Source: Siphlonurus alternatus
Taxonomy: Eukaryota > Arthropoda > Insecta > Ephemeroptera > Siphlonuridae
DNA length: 64,000 bases
Direction: 5' to 3'
NCBI GenBank assembly: GCA_949825025.1
Contig: OX463784.1
Coordinates: 7,633,431-7,697,430, forward strand
The notes beneath the pieces were generated by a model, which made no database searches, was not told the origin of the DNA, and was given only the letters and a program-made list of their open reading frames with translations. Every line of letters begins with the position of its first letter. Within the stretch, counting starts at the first letter, position 1. A program made the position numbers and the translations under genes. This document shows, in pieces, positions 47,215 to 58,680 of the stretch.

Positions 47215-48130
47215 TGTTATCGTTACCCACACTTAAATTTTGTTGAACAAAATCTTGCTCCAACTAAAAACTAACTATACAACTCAATACAACTATGATT
47301 TTGCCGCTTTTAGGGTTCGTTTTAGTTGCGGCCCTGTAACTTTGAATAACTGAAGGCAACAGATATTGTTTTAACTCCTGCTAACCAAGATAAACGTGCG
47401 CAAAAAGCAACTAAATATAACTGGATAATGATAACACTACACAACATAGTGTAACTCAAGGATTACAATGAAAATAAACATTATACAACTGATTAATCAC
47501 AACAAATTTCAACCTTTATTAACAAGACGTTATTCAATAAAATACAGCTGGCATTAACAAATTTCAACACACATTTATACAACTGATTACAATGAAATAC
47601 AACTAAAAGTTTCCCCCTGCCGAACCAGGGGTTGCCCAATCTGACTTAACTAATTGCAACCAAATTACAACGAAATCCAACTAGCTTTCTGGCAGAATCA
47701 TTCCTGGATCCTCCCCAATGTGACCCAACTCATTCCAAAAAAATTACAATGAAATGCAACGAACTTTCTGGCAGAATCAATACTGGGTTATCCCTTATTT
47801 GACCCAACTCATTTCAACAAAATTATAACGAAATCCAACAAACTTTCTGCCAGAATCAATACTGGTTCTTCCCCCATCTGACCCAACTCTCAACAACTCT
47901 TTACAACGAAATCCAACGAACTTTTTGGCAGAATCAATACTGGTCCTTCCCCCATCTGACCCAACTCTAAACAACTCTTTACAACGAAATTCAACTAGCT
48001 TTTTGGCAGAATCAATACCGGACTCTCCACCATGTAACCCAACTCCTTCCAAAAAAATTACAATGAAACCCAACTAGCTTTCTGCCAGAATCAATATTGG
48101 GCCCTCCCCCATCTGACCCATATCTTCTCA
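47215..48130. repeat. ~79-bp minisatellite array, left arm of a possible giant fold-back
   Basis: Six to seven units of period 77-80, each with the order CAAC...ACAACGAAATCCAAC...TTTCTGGCAGAATCAATACTGG. Similar spacing of CAAC every ~10 bases extends further left with less regularity. The array resembles, in reverse orientation, the repeats at 57,040-58,155. The minus ORF at 47,795-48,073 is simply the repeat read open. Confidence 0.75.
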
Positions 48131-48885
48131 AATAAATAACAAGTAAATTTTCTACTATTCACTTTGACGAGTTCTCCCCTCTATTACCCAAGTATTTGAA
48201 ACTGCTGTTTGGAATTACTTGGGCCAAAGACGTCGGGGATAAACGTTAAAATTCTTGAATTCTTGGCACTGTTGGCAGACTTTTCATCATCAGGTAGGAG
48301 GCTTGTTGGCAGTGATCATGATGCCCTGTTGAAATTTATCAAAATTTAGACACTCACGATGTAAACAATAGTCGTATAAGTAAATTATACAAATGTCTAG
48401 GTGTTTGAAGCAACCAGTAGAATTATTTTATCAGGCTCCATAACATGCTGGAACAACAAAAGTCAGTATGCAAGCCACAGTATAAAAGCCACTGCAATAT
48501 ATGGTCATTATATGAGTATCACCAAGGATTTTGTATGTATGGATAGGTGATGGTACTGCCGTCGGTGAGGAAGTGGGTGGCGGTTACAACAGTAACCAAT
48601 GGGATGACTGCCATCTTACGTTGGGGAACTTCCATATAGTTTACATTGCAGATGGTTGCGCTCGGTCACCATCTTACGTTGGAGATTTGCCTCAGTAGCT
48701 CTAATTCTATTGGTATAGAGATAACCTATCTATAAATACAAAATCCTTGAGTATCACACAGCTTTAGATTGTTCATTTTAAATGATATTTTGGTTTCAAG
48801 TTTGAAAAAATGGCTGATATTTAGAATTTAATATCAATGCTGGAAGGAAAAGTCAGTAAGTTGGTAACATGATGCAGATTGACGC
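48131..48885. other. Unique stretch before the 120-bp array
   Basis: No gene seen. At 48,600-48,690 there are two GCCATCTTACGTTGGGG / ACCATCTTACGTTGG motifs resembling the array's CCATCTTG core. Confidence 0.45.
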
Positions 48886-50962
48886 TGTTACTAATTTAAT
48901 TTCTGAAAACATGAGGTTAGTTTGTCACTGGCAGCAGGTCCTGTCAAATAGGCGCCATCTTGGTTCCATCACGTAGCGTCAGTAATGACGAAGTAGGAGC
49001 CTCCGAAACACTTTGCCATCATAACGTACTGAAATGCAAGTGAGTTTGTGTCTAGTTGAAGGTTCCACTAAATGGCAGCCATCTTGTCTAAATTTAATAG
49101 AGACTAGTCAGTACGTAACAAAGAAACTGCCTACGAAACACTTTGCTATCATAACGTATTAAAATGCAAGTGAGTTTGTATCTAGTTGAAGGTTCCGCTA
49201 AATGGCAGCCATCTTGTCTAAATTTAGTAGCGACTTGTCAGTACGTAACAAAGAAACTGCCTCCGAGACACTTTGCCATCATAACGTACTGAAATGCAAG
49301 TGAGTTTGTGTCTAGTTGAAGGTTCCGCTAAATGGCAGCCATCTTGTCTAAATTTAATAGAGACTAGTCAGTACGTAACAAAGAATTTTCCTCCGAGACA
49401 CTTTGCCATCATAACGTACTGAAATGCAAGTGAGTTTGTGTCTAGTTGAAGGTTCCGCTAAATGGCAGCCATCTTGTCTAAATTTAATAGAGACTAGTCA
49501 GTACGTAACAAAGAAACTGCCTCCGAGACACTTTGCCATCATAATGTACTAAAATGCAAGTGAGTTTGTGTCTAGTTGAAGGTTCCGCTAAATGGCAGCC
49601 ATCTTGTCTAAAATTAATAGAGACTAGTCAGTATGTAACAAAGAAACTGCCTCCGAGATACTTTGCCATCATAACGTACTGAAAAGCAAATGAGTTTGTG
49701 TCTAGTTGAAGGTTCCGCTAAATGGCAGCCATCTTGTCTAAATTTAATAGAGACTAGTCAGTACGTAACAAAGAAACTGCCTCCAAGACACTTTGTCATC
49801 ATAACGTACTGAAATGCAAGTGAGTTTGTGTCTAGTTGAAGGTTCCGCTAAATGGCAGCCATCTTGTCTAAATTTAATAGCGATTAGTCAGTACGTAACA
49901 AAGAAACTGCCTCCGAGACACTTTGCCATCATAACGTACTGAAATGCAAGTGAGTTTGTGTCTAGTTGAAGGTTCCGCTAAATGGCAGCCATCTTGTCTA
50001 AATATAATAGAGACTAGTCAGTATGTAACAAAGAAACTGCCTCCGAGATACTTTGCCATCATAACGTACTGAAAAGCAAATGAGTTTGTGTCTAGTTGAA
50101 GGTTCCGCTAAATGGCAGCCATCTTGTCTAAATTTAATAGCGACTAGTCAGTACGTAACAAAGAAACTGCCTCCGAGACACTTTGCCATCATAACGTACT
50201 GAAATGCAAGTGAGTTTGTGTCTAGTTGAAGGTTCCGCTAAATGGCAGCCATCTTGTCTAAATTTAATAGCGACTAGTCACTACGTAACAAAGAATCTGC
50301 CTCCGAGACACTTTGCCATCATAACGTACTGAAATGCAAGTGAGTATGTGTCTAGTTGAAGGTTCCGCTAAATGGCAGCCATCTTGTCTAAATTTAATAG
50401 CGACTAGTCAGTACGTAACAAAGAAACTGCCTTCGAGACATTTTGCCATCATAACGTACTGAAATGCAAGTGAGTTTGTGTCTAGTTGAAGGTTCCGCTA
50501 AATGGCAGCCATCTTGTCTAAATTTAATAGCGACTAGTCAGTACGTAACAAAGGAACTGCCTCCGAGACACTTTGCCATCATAACGACTGAAATGCAAGT
50601 GAGTTTGTGTCTAGTTGAAGGTTCCGCTAAATGGCAGCCATCTTGTCTAAATTTAATAGAGACTAGTCAGTACTTAACAAAGAATCTGCCTCCGAGACAC
50701 ATTGCCATCATAACGTACTGAAATGCAAGAGAGTTTGTGTCTAGTTGAAGGTTCCGCTAAATGGCAGCCATCTTGTCTAAAATTAATAGCGACTAGTCAC
50801 TACGTAGCAAAGAATCTGCCTCCGAGACACTTTGCCATCATAACGACTGAAATGCAAGTGAGTTTGTGTCTAGTTGAAGTTTCCGCTTAATGGCAGCCAT
50901 CTTGTCTAAATTTAATAGCGACTAGTCACTACGTAACAAAGAATCTGCCTCCGAGACACTTT
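48886..50962. repeat. 120-bp tandem repeat array, ~17 copies
   Basis: The unit is almost exactly 120 bp. It contains ATAACGTACTGAAATGCAAG, TTCCGCTAAATGGCAGCCAT, CTTGTCTAAATTTAATAG and AACAAAGAAACTGCCTCCGA. The first copy (48,886-49,017) is the most diverged (GGCGCCATCTTGGTTCC); the central copies differ at a few percent of sites. The open frame at 50,464-50,721 is the repeat itself, opened by a one-base deletion. Confidence 0.95.
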
Positions 50963-51129
50963 CACATTGAGTAAAGTATGAAACATAAATTAGTATTGCA
51001 ACCAACAAAATTAATTTCCCAATTATAAAAATACTGTATATAGTATAGCCCTCAAAGTAAAAAAATAAATAAAAATAAATCACAATCATTATTTTTAGTT
51101 TACCTATAAATCACTTATTGAAGGATAAT

Positions 51130-51370
51130 GTACATAGAAAACTACAGGCCGAGGACTCACCATGGTTGTCCCTAGTGTCCATTGGCTGCATCTGTGTTGT
51201 CCGTCACCTGACTGGAGGTGCGTCCCTGCCTGATATGCTGGGAGTGCAGCGGCCAGATACGTTGGCAGAGAGATTGTCTAGTGGGTCCGCTTCTCCTCCT
51301 TCCTTCATCAAGCGAGGACGTCACTGAGATTGGACGCTGCCTGAGACACCGCCTCGAGATTGTCACTCAC
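51130..51370 (-). pseudogene. GC-rich coding-like block, unresolved (minus-strand candidate)
   Basis: On the minus strand, an acceptor GTGTCAACAG is followed by a frame reading NVSDNLEAVSQAASNLSDVL and a double TGA stop. The next frame opens at once with MKEGGEADPLDNLSANVSGR and ends near donor TCAG/GTGACG. A second donor ATG/GTGAGTCC lies further on. This suggests a coding exon with a frameshift, or two adjacent exons. The plus strand is also open over 51,118-51,327. I cannot identify it; it could be a decayed gene fragment. Confidence 0.3.
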
Positions 51371-51504
51371 ATTACCTGTTGACACTGCACAAGACGGAAT
51401 CAGCACATCATTGAACACAATAAATAATTTAAGTTTAATTTTAAAAATAGGTGGGTTTATATGACACTTATAGGTTAGTGGCAAGTTTAAGAGCTTTCAA
51501 ACAA

Positions 51505-51627
51505 CAGAAATATTATTTATGCCATGGCATGCCGTATACAGCAAGCTTTCGTACATTTTCGTTTATCTGCGGCTGCTACGGCATGATTCCGGTAGTAATT
51601 TTAGACCATATGTGACAGCACCTTTAC
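51505..51627. mobile_element. Fragment related to the intron 1 CTACGG fold-back
   Basis: Contains GCTGCTACGGCATGATTCCG and CATATGTGACAGCACCTTTA, similar to the ends of the element at 21,487-21,895. Diverged. Confidence 0.4.
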
Positions 51628-51882
51628 AATCCAAGGCAAATGTACTGTCTAGGCATAGGGATTGCATTATATGCAGGTAGAAGAAGAACCTTGAAACCAT
51701 TGTATCGTTCATCAGCATATTTATAAATATGATATGCATACAGCATATATTATATTATATATGCATGCTTATTTTAGATACTGTACTGTACAGTATGGCA
51801 TACCGTGTGCATACTGCTATAATATAGTGTTAAAATAATTGTAATAGACTATTTATTTATGATAAAAATTATTGTATGCACA

Positions 51883-52275
51883 TTAAGGTAGAGATAACGC
51901 CGAACAGCTGATCGACGTAATGCCCTTTGATTAACATGTAAACCTTGGCAAATTGACAAAAATTCTGAATTTTTTTTGAGAGGCAGATATTAGTGCCTAA
52001 AAGCCATAGAAAAAATTTCAACACGATTTAACGAGCCGATTTTTTTTAATTAATTTTTTTAATTTTCAGCATAGGGCTTTCCCATGGAGAGCCAATCTAA
52101 AAAATTAATTTAAAAAAATCGGCTCGTTAAATGTTTTGGAAACTTTTGCTATGGCTTTTAGGCCATGGCATCTTACTGTCAAAAAAATTTCAGAATTTTT
52201 GTCAATTTGCTTAGGTTTACATGTTAATCAAAGGGCATTACGTCAATCAGCTGTTCGGCGTTATCTCTACCTTAA
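51883..52275. mobile_element. TTAA-flanked palindromic MITE
   Basis: TTAAGGTAGAGATAACGCCG at the left and its complement at the right, with arms CAGCTGATCGACGTAATGCC and TTGATTAACATGTAAACCTT. A near-perfect fold-back. Confidence 0.8.
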
Positions 52276-53163
52276 GCTAAATGGGAACTGAAAAACTTGA
52301 AATCAGTCAACGACACCTATGCATAGAAGGAAAAATTTAATTTATTTTCAAACATCATTACTGTAATTTTCTCGTTAATATACGCTTGGGAACTTTGCTA
52401 TATAAACAATATGGTATTATACATACCCGGTATTTCCATATAGAATGATGCTGACGATTGGAAATTCAATTTTAAGAAACTTACAGAACAGATAGTCCAC
52501 TCGAGGTCCACTCGTTTGCAGATATCAGACATAAACAAAACAAATCGTGGATCAGAAAAACACAATTTTAACCAAGGACGCAATATACATACACTAAAAC
52601 ATACCTTATTCTCACAGTTCGTTATGTATTTTCATTAAATATATCATACAAAACATCGTAACACAGATTTAATTGCAGTTATTAACGAAAATTTGGCACC
52701 GACATCACTTCTTCTTCGCCGCCATTAGAAAATAAAAAAATCATATCGATTATCGATCGTTATCGATCAACGGTCGGTGCTAAATTTTGATTGGCTTACA
52801 ATTTTGAACTTGTCCAATCAGAAACGATAAGAAATCGTAAGAAATATTTTTTACAAGGCGCACGGAATGTTTGAAAAAGTTATGTCAGAAAATGGTTTAA
52901 TTCTTTAATTGCATAATTTAAACGAAATGAAATCATTTCACCTTTCAAGTGATATTCATAGTGTTTTATGGTGGAGAAAGTTTATTATAATTGTTTAATA
53001 AGAGTTAATTTAGTGCACTTTATTGTTTAAATATATATTATACATCATGGGACTCGATCGATCACCTCATAAAATTATATATATGATAGATCCCACCCAA
53101 GAATAGCATGCATAAATTAATTCCATATTTTAATTACTCTAATCCCTACGCACACGCTTAAAC
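52276..53163. other. Non-coding stretch
   Basis: No gene recognised. A short ATCGATTATCGATCGTTATCGATC cluster (DREF-like TATCGATA relatives) lies at about 52,745-52,770, next to CTTCTTCGCCGCCATTAG. This could be a small promoter, without an attached exon that I can define. Confidence 0.35.
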
Positions 53164-53396
53164 AGGCATGGATTCAGAAAAAAATCGGGGGGGGGGGGCT
53201 GCCTCCGCATAAGATCAATGTTAAAAAAAATTGGAATGGGAAAAATGATTTTATATAATATATATTATTATACTGTATATTATATATATGTTGCACATGT
53301 GTGTTAAATCCAAAAATGGGGGGGGGGGGCAGCTCCCCTCCACCAATAGAAGAATAGCCCTGCCCTCCCCCTATATAGCTGATCCACACCTGCGCT
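53164..53396. mobile_element. Poly-G TIR element, copy 2
   Basis: CAGGCATGGATTCAG and GCTGATCCACACCTG ends, with G11-12 tracts inside, like 10,692. The centre contains (TA)-rich sequence. Confidence 0.6.
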
Positions 53397-53584
53397 TATA
53401 ATTTTCATTAACGACAAATTTAAAAAAAGTGACATAATTTATAATTATAATATCTTTATAATTTATATTATTTAAATACGATAGATTACAATGAACATGC
53501 AATGATATCAGTAGAAAATAAATTTAAAGAAAAAAATTTTTTTTTACATATATATTTATAATTCGTTTTAGAGAGGGATGAAGC

Positions 53585-54541
53585 TTAAAGTAGAGTAAAG
53601 GCGAATTCAGATGGTGACAACGCGGGGCTATGCGACGCGATTTTGTCACACAAGCTGTGAAATCCTATGCGGAAGCGAATTCGACATTGCGGCGGCGAAT
53701 ATATCGCATTAATTTTTATACTTTTTTTTTTAATCCCCAAATATGGCCGGCCGCCAATGGATTTTACAGCAAGTGCGCATTATTCGCTTCGCGTCGCAGG
53801 TTGGAAATCGCCATGTGGATCCACCTTAGGCGATTTCATTTTTTTTTTTTAATTTCATTTTCTAAAAATTTAACTCGCCCTCTATTGAGAAATAAAAACC
53901 AAAAAATTCCATCTCAAATAAGCCTCACCACAAAAAATTCCAAAAGTTAGTGTTTCGGAGGCCTTTAACATGCATCCTAGCTTATGGAAGAGCTTTTTAC
54001 TACAACATCGTCTGAAATATGGTGCCAATTAAAAAATCCGTACATATAGAATCTTTAGAACATATGGAATTAATAAAAATATTTTGAATTTTGAATTTTG
54101 AATTTTGATGAATTCTTTAATGGATTTTCACATAAAACAATTTTTTATGGAGCCGTTTTTCCGGAAAAAAATCCTGAAAATCCTTATGGGAATAATTAAC
54201 TCGCATAAATTTTAATACATCTTTTCGGAAAAACGGCTCCGTAAATAAATAAAATTATTTGTAAATCCATTAAAGAATTCATAATAGATTACGTACGCAT
54301 TTTTTGGTTGATACCATATAGTAGACGAAGTTGGAGTAAAAACCTGTTTTTTGTTCCATAAGGGATGCATATATAATATGTCAACGTCCTCCGAAACACC
54401 AACTTTGGGAATTTTTTGTGGTGAAGCTATTTGAGATGGAATTTTTTGGTTTTCATATTTCTCAATAGAAGGCAGGTTAAACTATTTTTAGAAAAAAAAA
54501 AATAATTCCAAAAAATGAAATCGCTCATACTCTACTTCAAG
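53585..54541. mobile_element. Large fold-back element, family L copy 1
   Basis: TTAAAGTAGAG at the left and CTCTACTTCAA at the right. Arms contain GAGAAATAAAAACCAAAAAA, TTCCATCTCAAATA and GTTTCGGAGGCCTTTAACAT, inverted on the right. A (TTTTGAA)n tail at 54,075-54,110 looks like a retroposon end inserted in it. A second copy is at 56,341. Confidence 0.7.
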
Positions 54542-54663
54542 CTAATTGAAAGTTATAACTTTCTATACTAGATACTAATAATATATTATATAATAAGTTT
54601 TATTGTGCCATGCTAATTAATATGCTATATGAAATAATTAATATGATGATGAAGGGACACAAT

Positions 54664-54983
54664 GTAGTATTGACCACAATTTTTTTTATTGCAAAAATGG
54701 ATAAAGCTAGCGTGCAAATTTATGCTACCTTGATATTTTCAGATTTTTTAGAGTCCGGGAACTATTTTTAAAAAATTGTTGACAGTTGTTTTCGTGACGT
54801 GACTAGACGCGGCTCCTTAAGAAAAAGATAGGACTTGTCGCCGCGTGACGTCACAAAAAGGACTTTCAATAATTTGTTAAAAATACATCCCGGGCTCTAA
54901 AAAATCAAAAAAAAAATCAGGGTAGCATAACTTTGCACCCTCTATCCATTTCTGCAATAAAAAAATTGAGGTCGATATCCCAT
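54664..54983. mobile_element. Family A MITE, copy
   Basis: Family A body with the usual AGGACTTTCAATAATTTGTT and right end TTGAGGTCGATATCCCATT. Confidence 0.75.
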
Positions 54984-55799
54984 TTTAGGTATTTATAATA
55001 TTATTATACTGTATATTTAATTTCAAAGAAAATGGTTTTAAATTTTGTCTGGACATCATATAAGCGGCGTGTATTTAAAGTTAACTAATTTTAGAATAGT
55101 GAATGCTAATTAGAATAATTATTGTATACGGTTGCTGTTGTGATTGGCTATTGATGACATCATGGTTGTCCCATCAGGTTGTACCACCCTAATTCAGATT
55201 TATTAAATATATATTTTTTTAAATTAGTTCCTGTACTCCAAAAATCTGAAAAAAATCAGCAAAGCATAATTTTATGTATAAATTTTTGTAATTATGAAAT
55301 AAAAAAATCCAACCATTATTGTATATTATATTAAAAGAATATCTTTAGTAGCTTAAAATATATATATATCATTTCATGAGAAGAAATTTTATGTCCCATG
55401 AATAATTAACCCCCAGGTGCAGTTACAGGACATTCGGATTATCGGGATAATTACACATAGTAAAAATTAACCTCAATTGTGCTCAAAAAGTCAATAGACT
55501 CATGCTTAATCAATATATATATATATATATATATGATGACATATAAATATTTACAATTTCCGACAATGCCCCGTGTGTGTGTCCTCCAGAGACACCTGCA
55601 TGCGGGATATTCAATGATATTTAACAAATTAATTTATTTTTATTTAGGATTAAATTAAATGTTTTAAAATAACATAATTTAACCATATTAAAAAAAATAC
55701 TAATGTCCCATGAGTGCACCTGCGGGGCATACATGGGATACTCCCTAATGTATCCCTGCAAGACACGTAAGGGACATTTGATATAAAAGTTCAATAAAA
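54984..55799. other. Non-coding stretch
   Basis: A fragment at about 55,175-55,275 resembles part of family A (ATCTGAAAAAAATCAGCAAA). A (TA)n run is at 55,510. No gene. Confidence 0.45.
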
Positions 55800-56077
55800 T
55801 GGAGTATCGACCTCAATTTTTTTTATTGGAGAAATGGATAGAGGGTTGCTACTCTGATTTTTTTCAGATTTTCTAGAGACCGCAGGAACTATTTTTTAAA
55901 AATTATTGAATGTCCTTTTTTTGACGTCACGAGGTGGCAAGTCCTATTTTTTTTTAAGGAGCGGCGTCTCGTGACGTCACGAAAAGGACTTTCAATAATT
56001 TTTTAAAAATAGTTCCCGGTCTGTAAAAAATCAGGGAACCCTCTCTGCAATAAAAAAATTGAGGTCGATACTCCATT
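55800..56077. mobile_element. Family A MITE, copy with intact termini
   Basis: GGAGTATCGACCTCAATTTT at the left and TTGAGGTCGATACTCC at the right, the best-preserved ends of the family in this window. The right arm has a short internal deletion. Confidence 0.82.
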
Positions 56078-56340
56078 GTGATTTTGTCTCCTATATGTCT
56101 CTCCTACATCCTACGTAAAGCAATTCCAGATATTCACGGGGCATTTCTCGCGGAACGTTCGCTCGGCTGTGTCGCGGGGATACCCATGCGGTCCCTGGGT
56201 ATATGTATAAAACACTATTTTTTTTCCCATCTGTCTGCCGTTGCATATAAAATATATATTATATATTTTTTATTTTTAGCATATCTTAATTATTTGCAAA
56301 TTGTTCCATATCTATTATATATAGTGAATTTAAACAGTTA

Positions 56341-57018
56341 TTAAAGTAGAGTGAGCGATTTCATTTTTTTGAATATTTTATTTTTCTCAACAGAGGACAA
56401 GTTAAACTATAGTTTAACTTGTCCTCTGTTGAGAAATGAAAACCAAAAAATTCCATCTCAAATAGCTTCACCACAAAAAAATCCCAAAGTTGGTGTTTCG
56501 GAGGCCTTTAACATGCATCCTTATGGAACAGAAAGCCGCTTTTTACTCCAACTTCGTCTGAACTATGGTACCAATTAAAAAATACGTACGTAATCTATGA
56601 TGAATTCTTTAATGGATTTTCAAATAAAAAAAAAAAAAATTCGGAGTGGTTTTTCCGGAAAAAATCTTGAAAATCTTTATGGGAATTAACCCGCAAAAAT
56701 TTCAATATTTTGTTTCGGAAAAACGGCAATGTAAAAATTTTTTTTTACATGGAAATCCATTAAAGAATTCATCATAGATTACGTACGTATTTTTTAATTG
56801 GTTCCATAGTTCAGACGAAGTTGGAGTAAAACGCTGTTTTCTGTTCCATAAGGATGCATGTTTTATTTAAGGCCTCCGAAACACCAACTTTGGGAATTTT
56901 TTGTGGTGAAGCTTTTTGAGATGGAATTTTTTGGTTTTCATTTCTCAATAGAAGGCAGGTTAAACTATTTTAAGAAAATAAAATATTCCAAAAAATTAAA
57001 TCGCTCACTCTACTTTAA
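56341..57018. mobile_element. Large fold-back element, family L copy 2 (TTAA-flanked)
   Basis: TTAAAGTAGAGTGAGCGATT and AATCGCTCACTCTACTTTAA ends. Arms share CACCACAAAAAAATCCCAAAG-like, GTTTCGGAGGCCTTTAACAT and GATTTTCAAATAAAA blocks with copy 1. A 15-bp internal palindrome (AGTTTAACTTGTCCT) lies near the left. Confidence 0.78.
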
Positions 57019-57039
57019 TTACCACAATTTAAAGGAGTA

Positions 57040-58155
57040 AATTGTCTCTCTCATTCTCATTGCTAAATTTCTTGTAAAGTTTTTTTTTTCATAAGGGTTT
57101 CTTTTAGCTGGAACTGTAATATAAAAACAACCCATCGATCATTGCTGTGGTTGTGGCGAATTTTTAGTTGAGTATTGATGCAAAAGAGTTTTTTATGTTG
57201 GAAGTAAACCAGTCCATCATTGCTGTGGTTTTAGCAAATTTTTAGTTGAGTGTTGTTGCAAAAGAGTTGCTTTTTGTTGTAACTAAAATAATCCATCATT
57301 GCTGTGGTTTTGGCGAATTTTTAGTTGAGTGTTGTTGCAAAAGAGTTGCTTTTTGTTGTAACTAAAATAATCCATCATTGCTGTGGTTTTGGCGATTTTT
57401 TAGTTGAGTGTTGTTGCAAAAGAGTTGCTTTTTGTTGGAATTAATAGATCCCATCATTGCTGTGGCTTTGGTGAATTTTTAGTTAAGTGTTGTTGTAAAA
57501 GGGTTGTTTTTTGTTGGCAATGACATGGTCTCCTATTGCTACAATTTATAGTTGAGTTTTGTTGCAAGAGTGTTGCCTTTTGTTGAGACAAATATGGCCC
57601 TACCTTTGTTGAATTCTGTTATATAACATTGCATTTCTCTATTCAACACTTTGGTTGACATGCATTGGGTTATATTGTTTTTAAATTTAAATCTGCAGTT
57701 AGAAGAAGATAAAATCCTTTGAAGAAGAGGACTCAGAAGTTAAGTTAATTGAAGTTGCTTTGAATTGATTTTTAAATGACATTTTTCTATTGAATCGAGT
57801 TGCTGTAAGTTAGAAAAATGCTTTGTTTGTCAAAGTTTAATTATGTTGGATGCTTCAAAGTTAATATGGGATATATTATGTTAATTTCCATTGTGGGAAA
57901 GTACATTTATAATTGGTTACAATGAGTTATTTTTATTTTCGTTAATCTGAGATACATTGCGTTGTAATGAGTTGTACGATTCAAGTTGTAGAGAGTTAAA
58001 AAATTGTCCTCCAACTGTTTTAGTTATAATGAATTTGAATATGTTATGCATAAAAATCAAGCTTGGAGAATATTCTGCTCAGAGTTTGAATGAGTTAAAA
58101 TTCTAGAGAAAAAGCAACCAAAGTCAGCTATATTTTAGTGTGGGTAGTGTCATCA
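57040..58155. repeat. ~80-bp minisatellite array, right arm of a possible giant fold-back
   Basis: Five regular units with ATCATTGCTGTGGTTTTGGC, GAATTTTTAGTTGAGTGTTG and TTGCAAAAGAGTTGCTTTTT. These are followed by less regular DNA with GTTG every ~10 bases. Read in reverse complement it shows the same CAACTCTTT..CAAC..CAACT..GCCA order as the array at 47,215-48,130. Confidence 0.72.
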
Positions 58156-58158
58156 TAA

Positions 58159-58322
58159 CCCTAGTCGAAAAATTAGTGCTAAGTGATAATTTGAGCAGTG
58201 GTTGACTACTTAAAACAAGTAGTTGACTACTTAAAACAAGTAGTTGACTACTTAAAAACAAGTAGTCAACTACTTGACTACTGCTCAAATTATCACTTAG
58301 CACTCTTATTTTTCGACTAGGG
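58159..58322. mobile_element. Fold-back element with internal 20-bp repeats
   Basis: CCCTAGTCGAAAAATTAGTG and its complement bound the element, with GCTAAGTGATAATTTGAGCA arms. The centre is three tandem units of TAGTTGACTACTTAAAACAA, themselves partly palindromic. Confidence 0.75.
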
Positions 58323-58447
58323 AACTTTTCTAAAACTTATTAATTAATTATAATTTAATTAAATCAATTAACTTTATATATAGATAGTAGTAAAAAAACA
58401 CGGCATAATATAGGCATGCCGATATCAGTGTTATATATATATAGATG

Positions 58448-58620
58448 TCCTAGCTAGGCTCCAGGATGTCCGCGCTCCGAGCTGTCCGTGCTCCGAGTTG
58501 TCCTACCTAGGCTCCAGGATGTCCGCGCTCCGAGCTGTCCATGCTCCGAGTTGTCCTACCTAGGCTCCAGGATGTCCGCGCTCCGAGCTGTCCGTGCTCC
58601 GAGTTGTCCTAGAAACACGT
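58448..58620. repeat. 53-bp GC-rich tandem repeat, 3 copies
   Basis: Units begin at 58,448, 58,501 and 58,554 (TCCTACCTAGGCTCCAGGAT, then GTCCGCGCTCCGAGCTGTCC). A related irregular TCCGAGYTGTCC sub-repeat continues to about 58,680. The open frame across it follows from the repeat. Confidence 0.85.
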
Positions 58621-58680
58621 TTGGCTCTGAGCTGTCCGGCTCCCAGTCGACCGCGCACCGAGTTGTCCGGATACCGTGTT

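Noticed and set aside
47795..48073. 92-aa minus ORF with internal repeats
   Set aside because: Product of the ~79-bp minisatellite; the frame is not kept across all units.
50464..50721. 85-aa repetitive ORF
   Set aside because: Two 120-bp satellite units joined by a one-base deletion; other units are closed.
48886..50962. CRISPR-like array
   Set aside because: The repeats are contiguous 120-bp units without unique spacers, in a eukaryotic genome.
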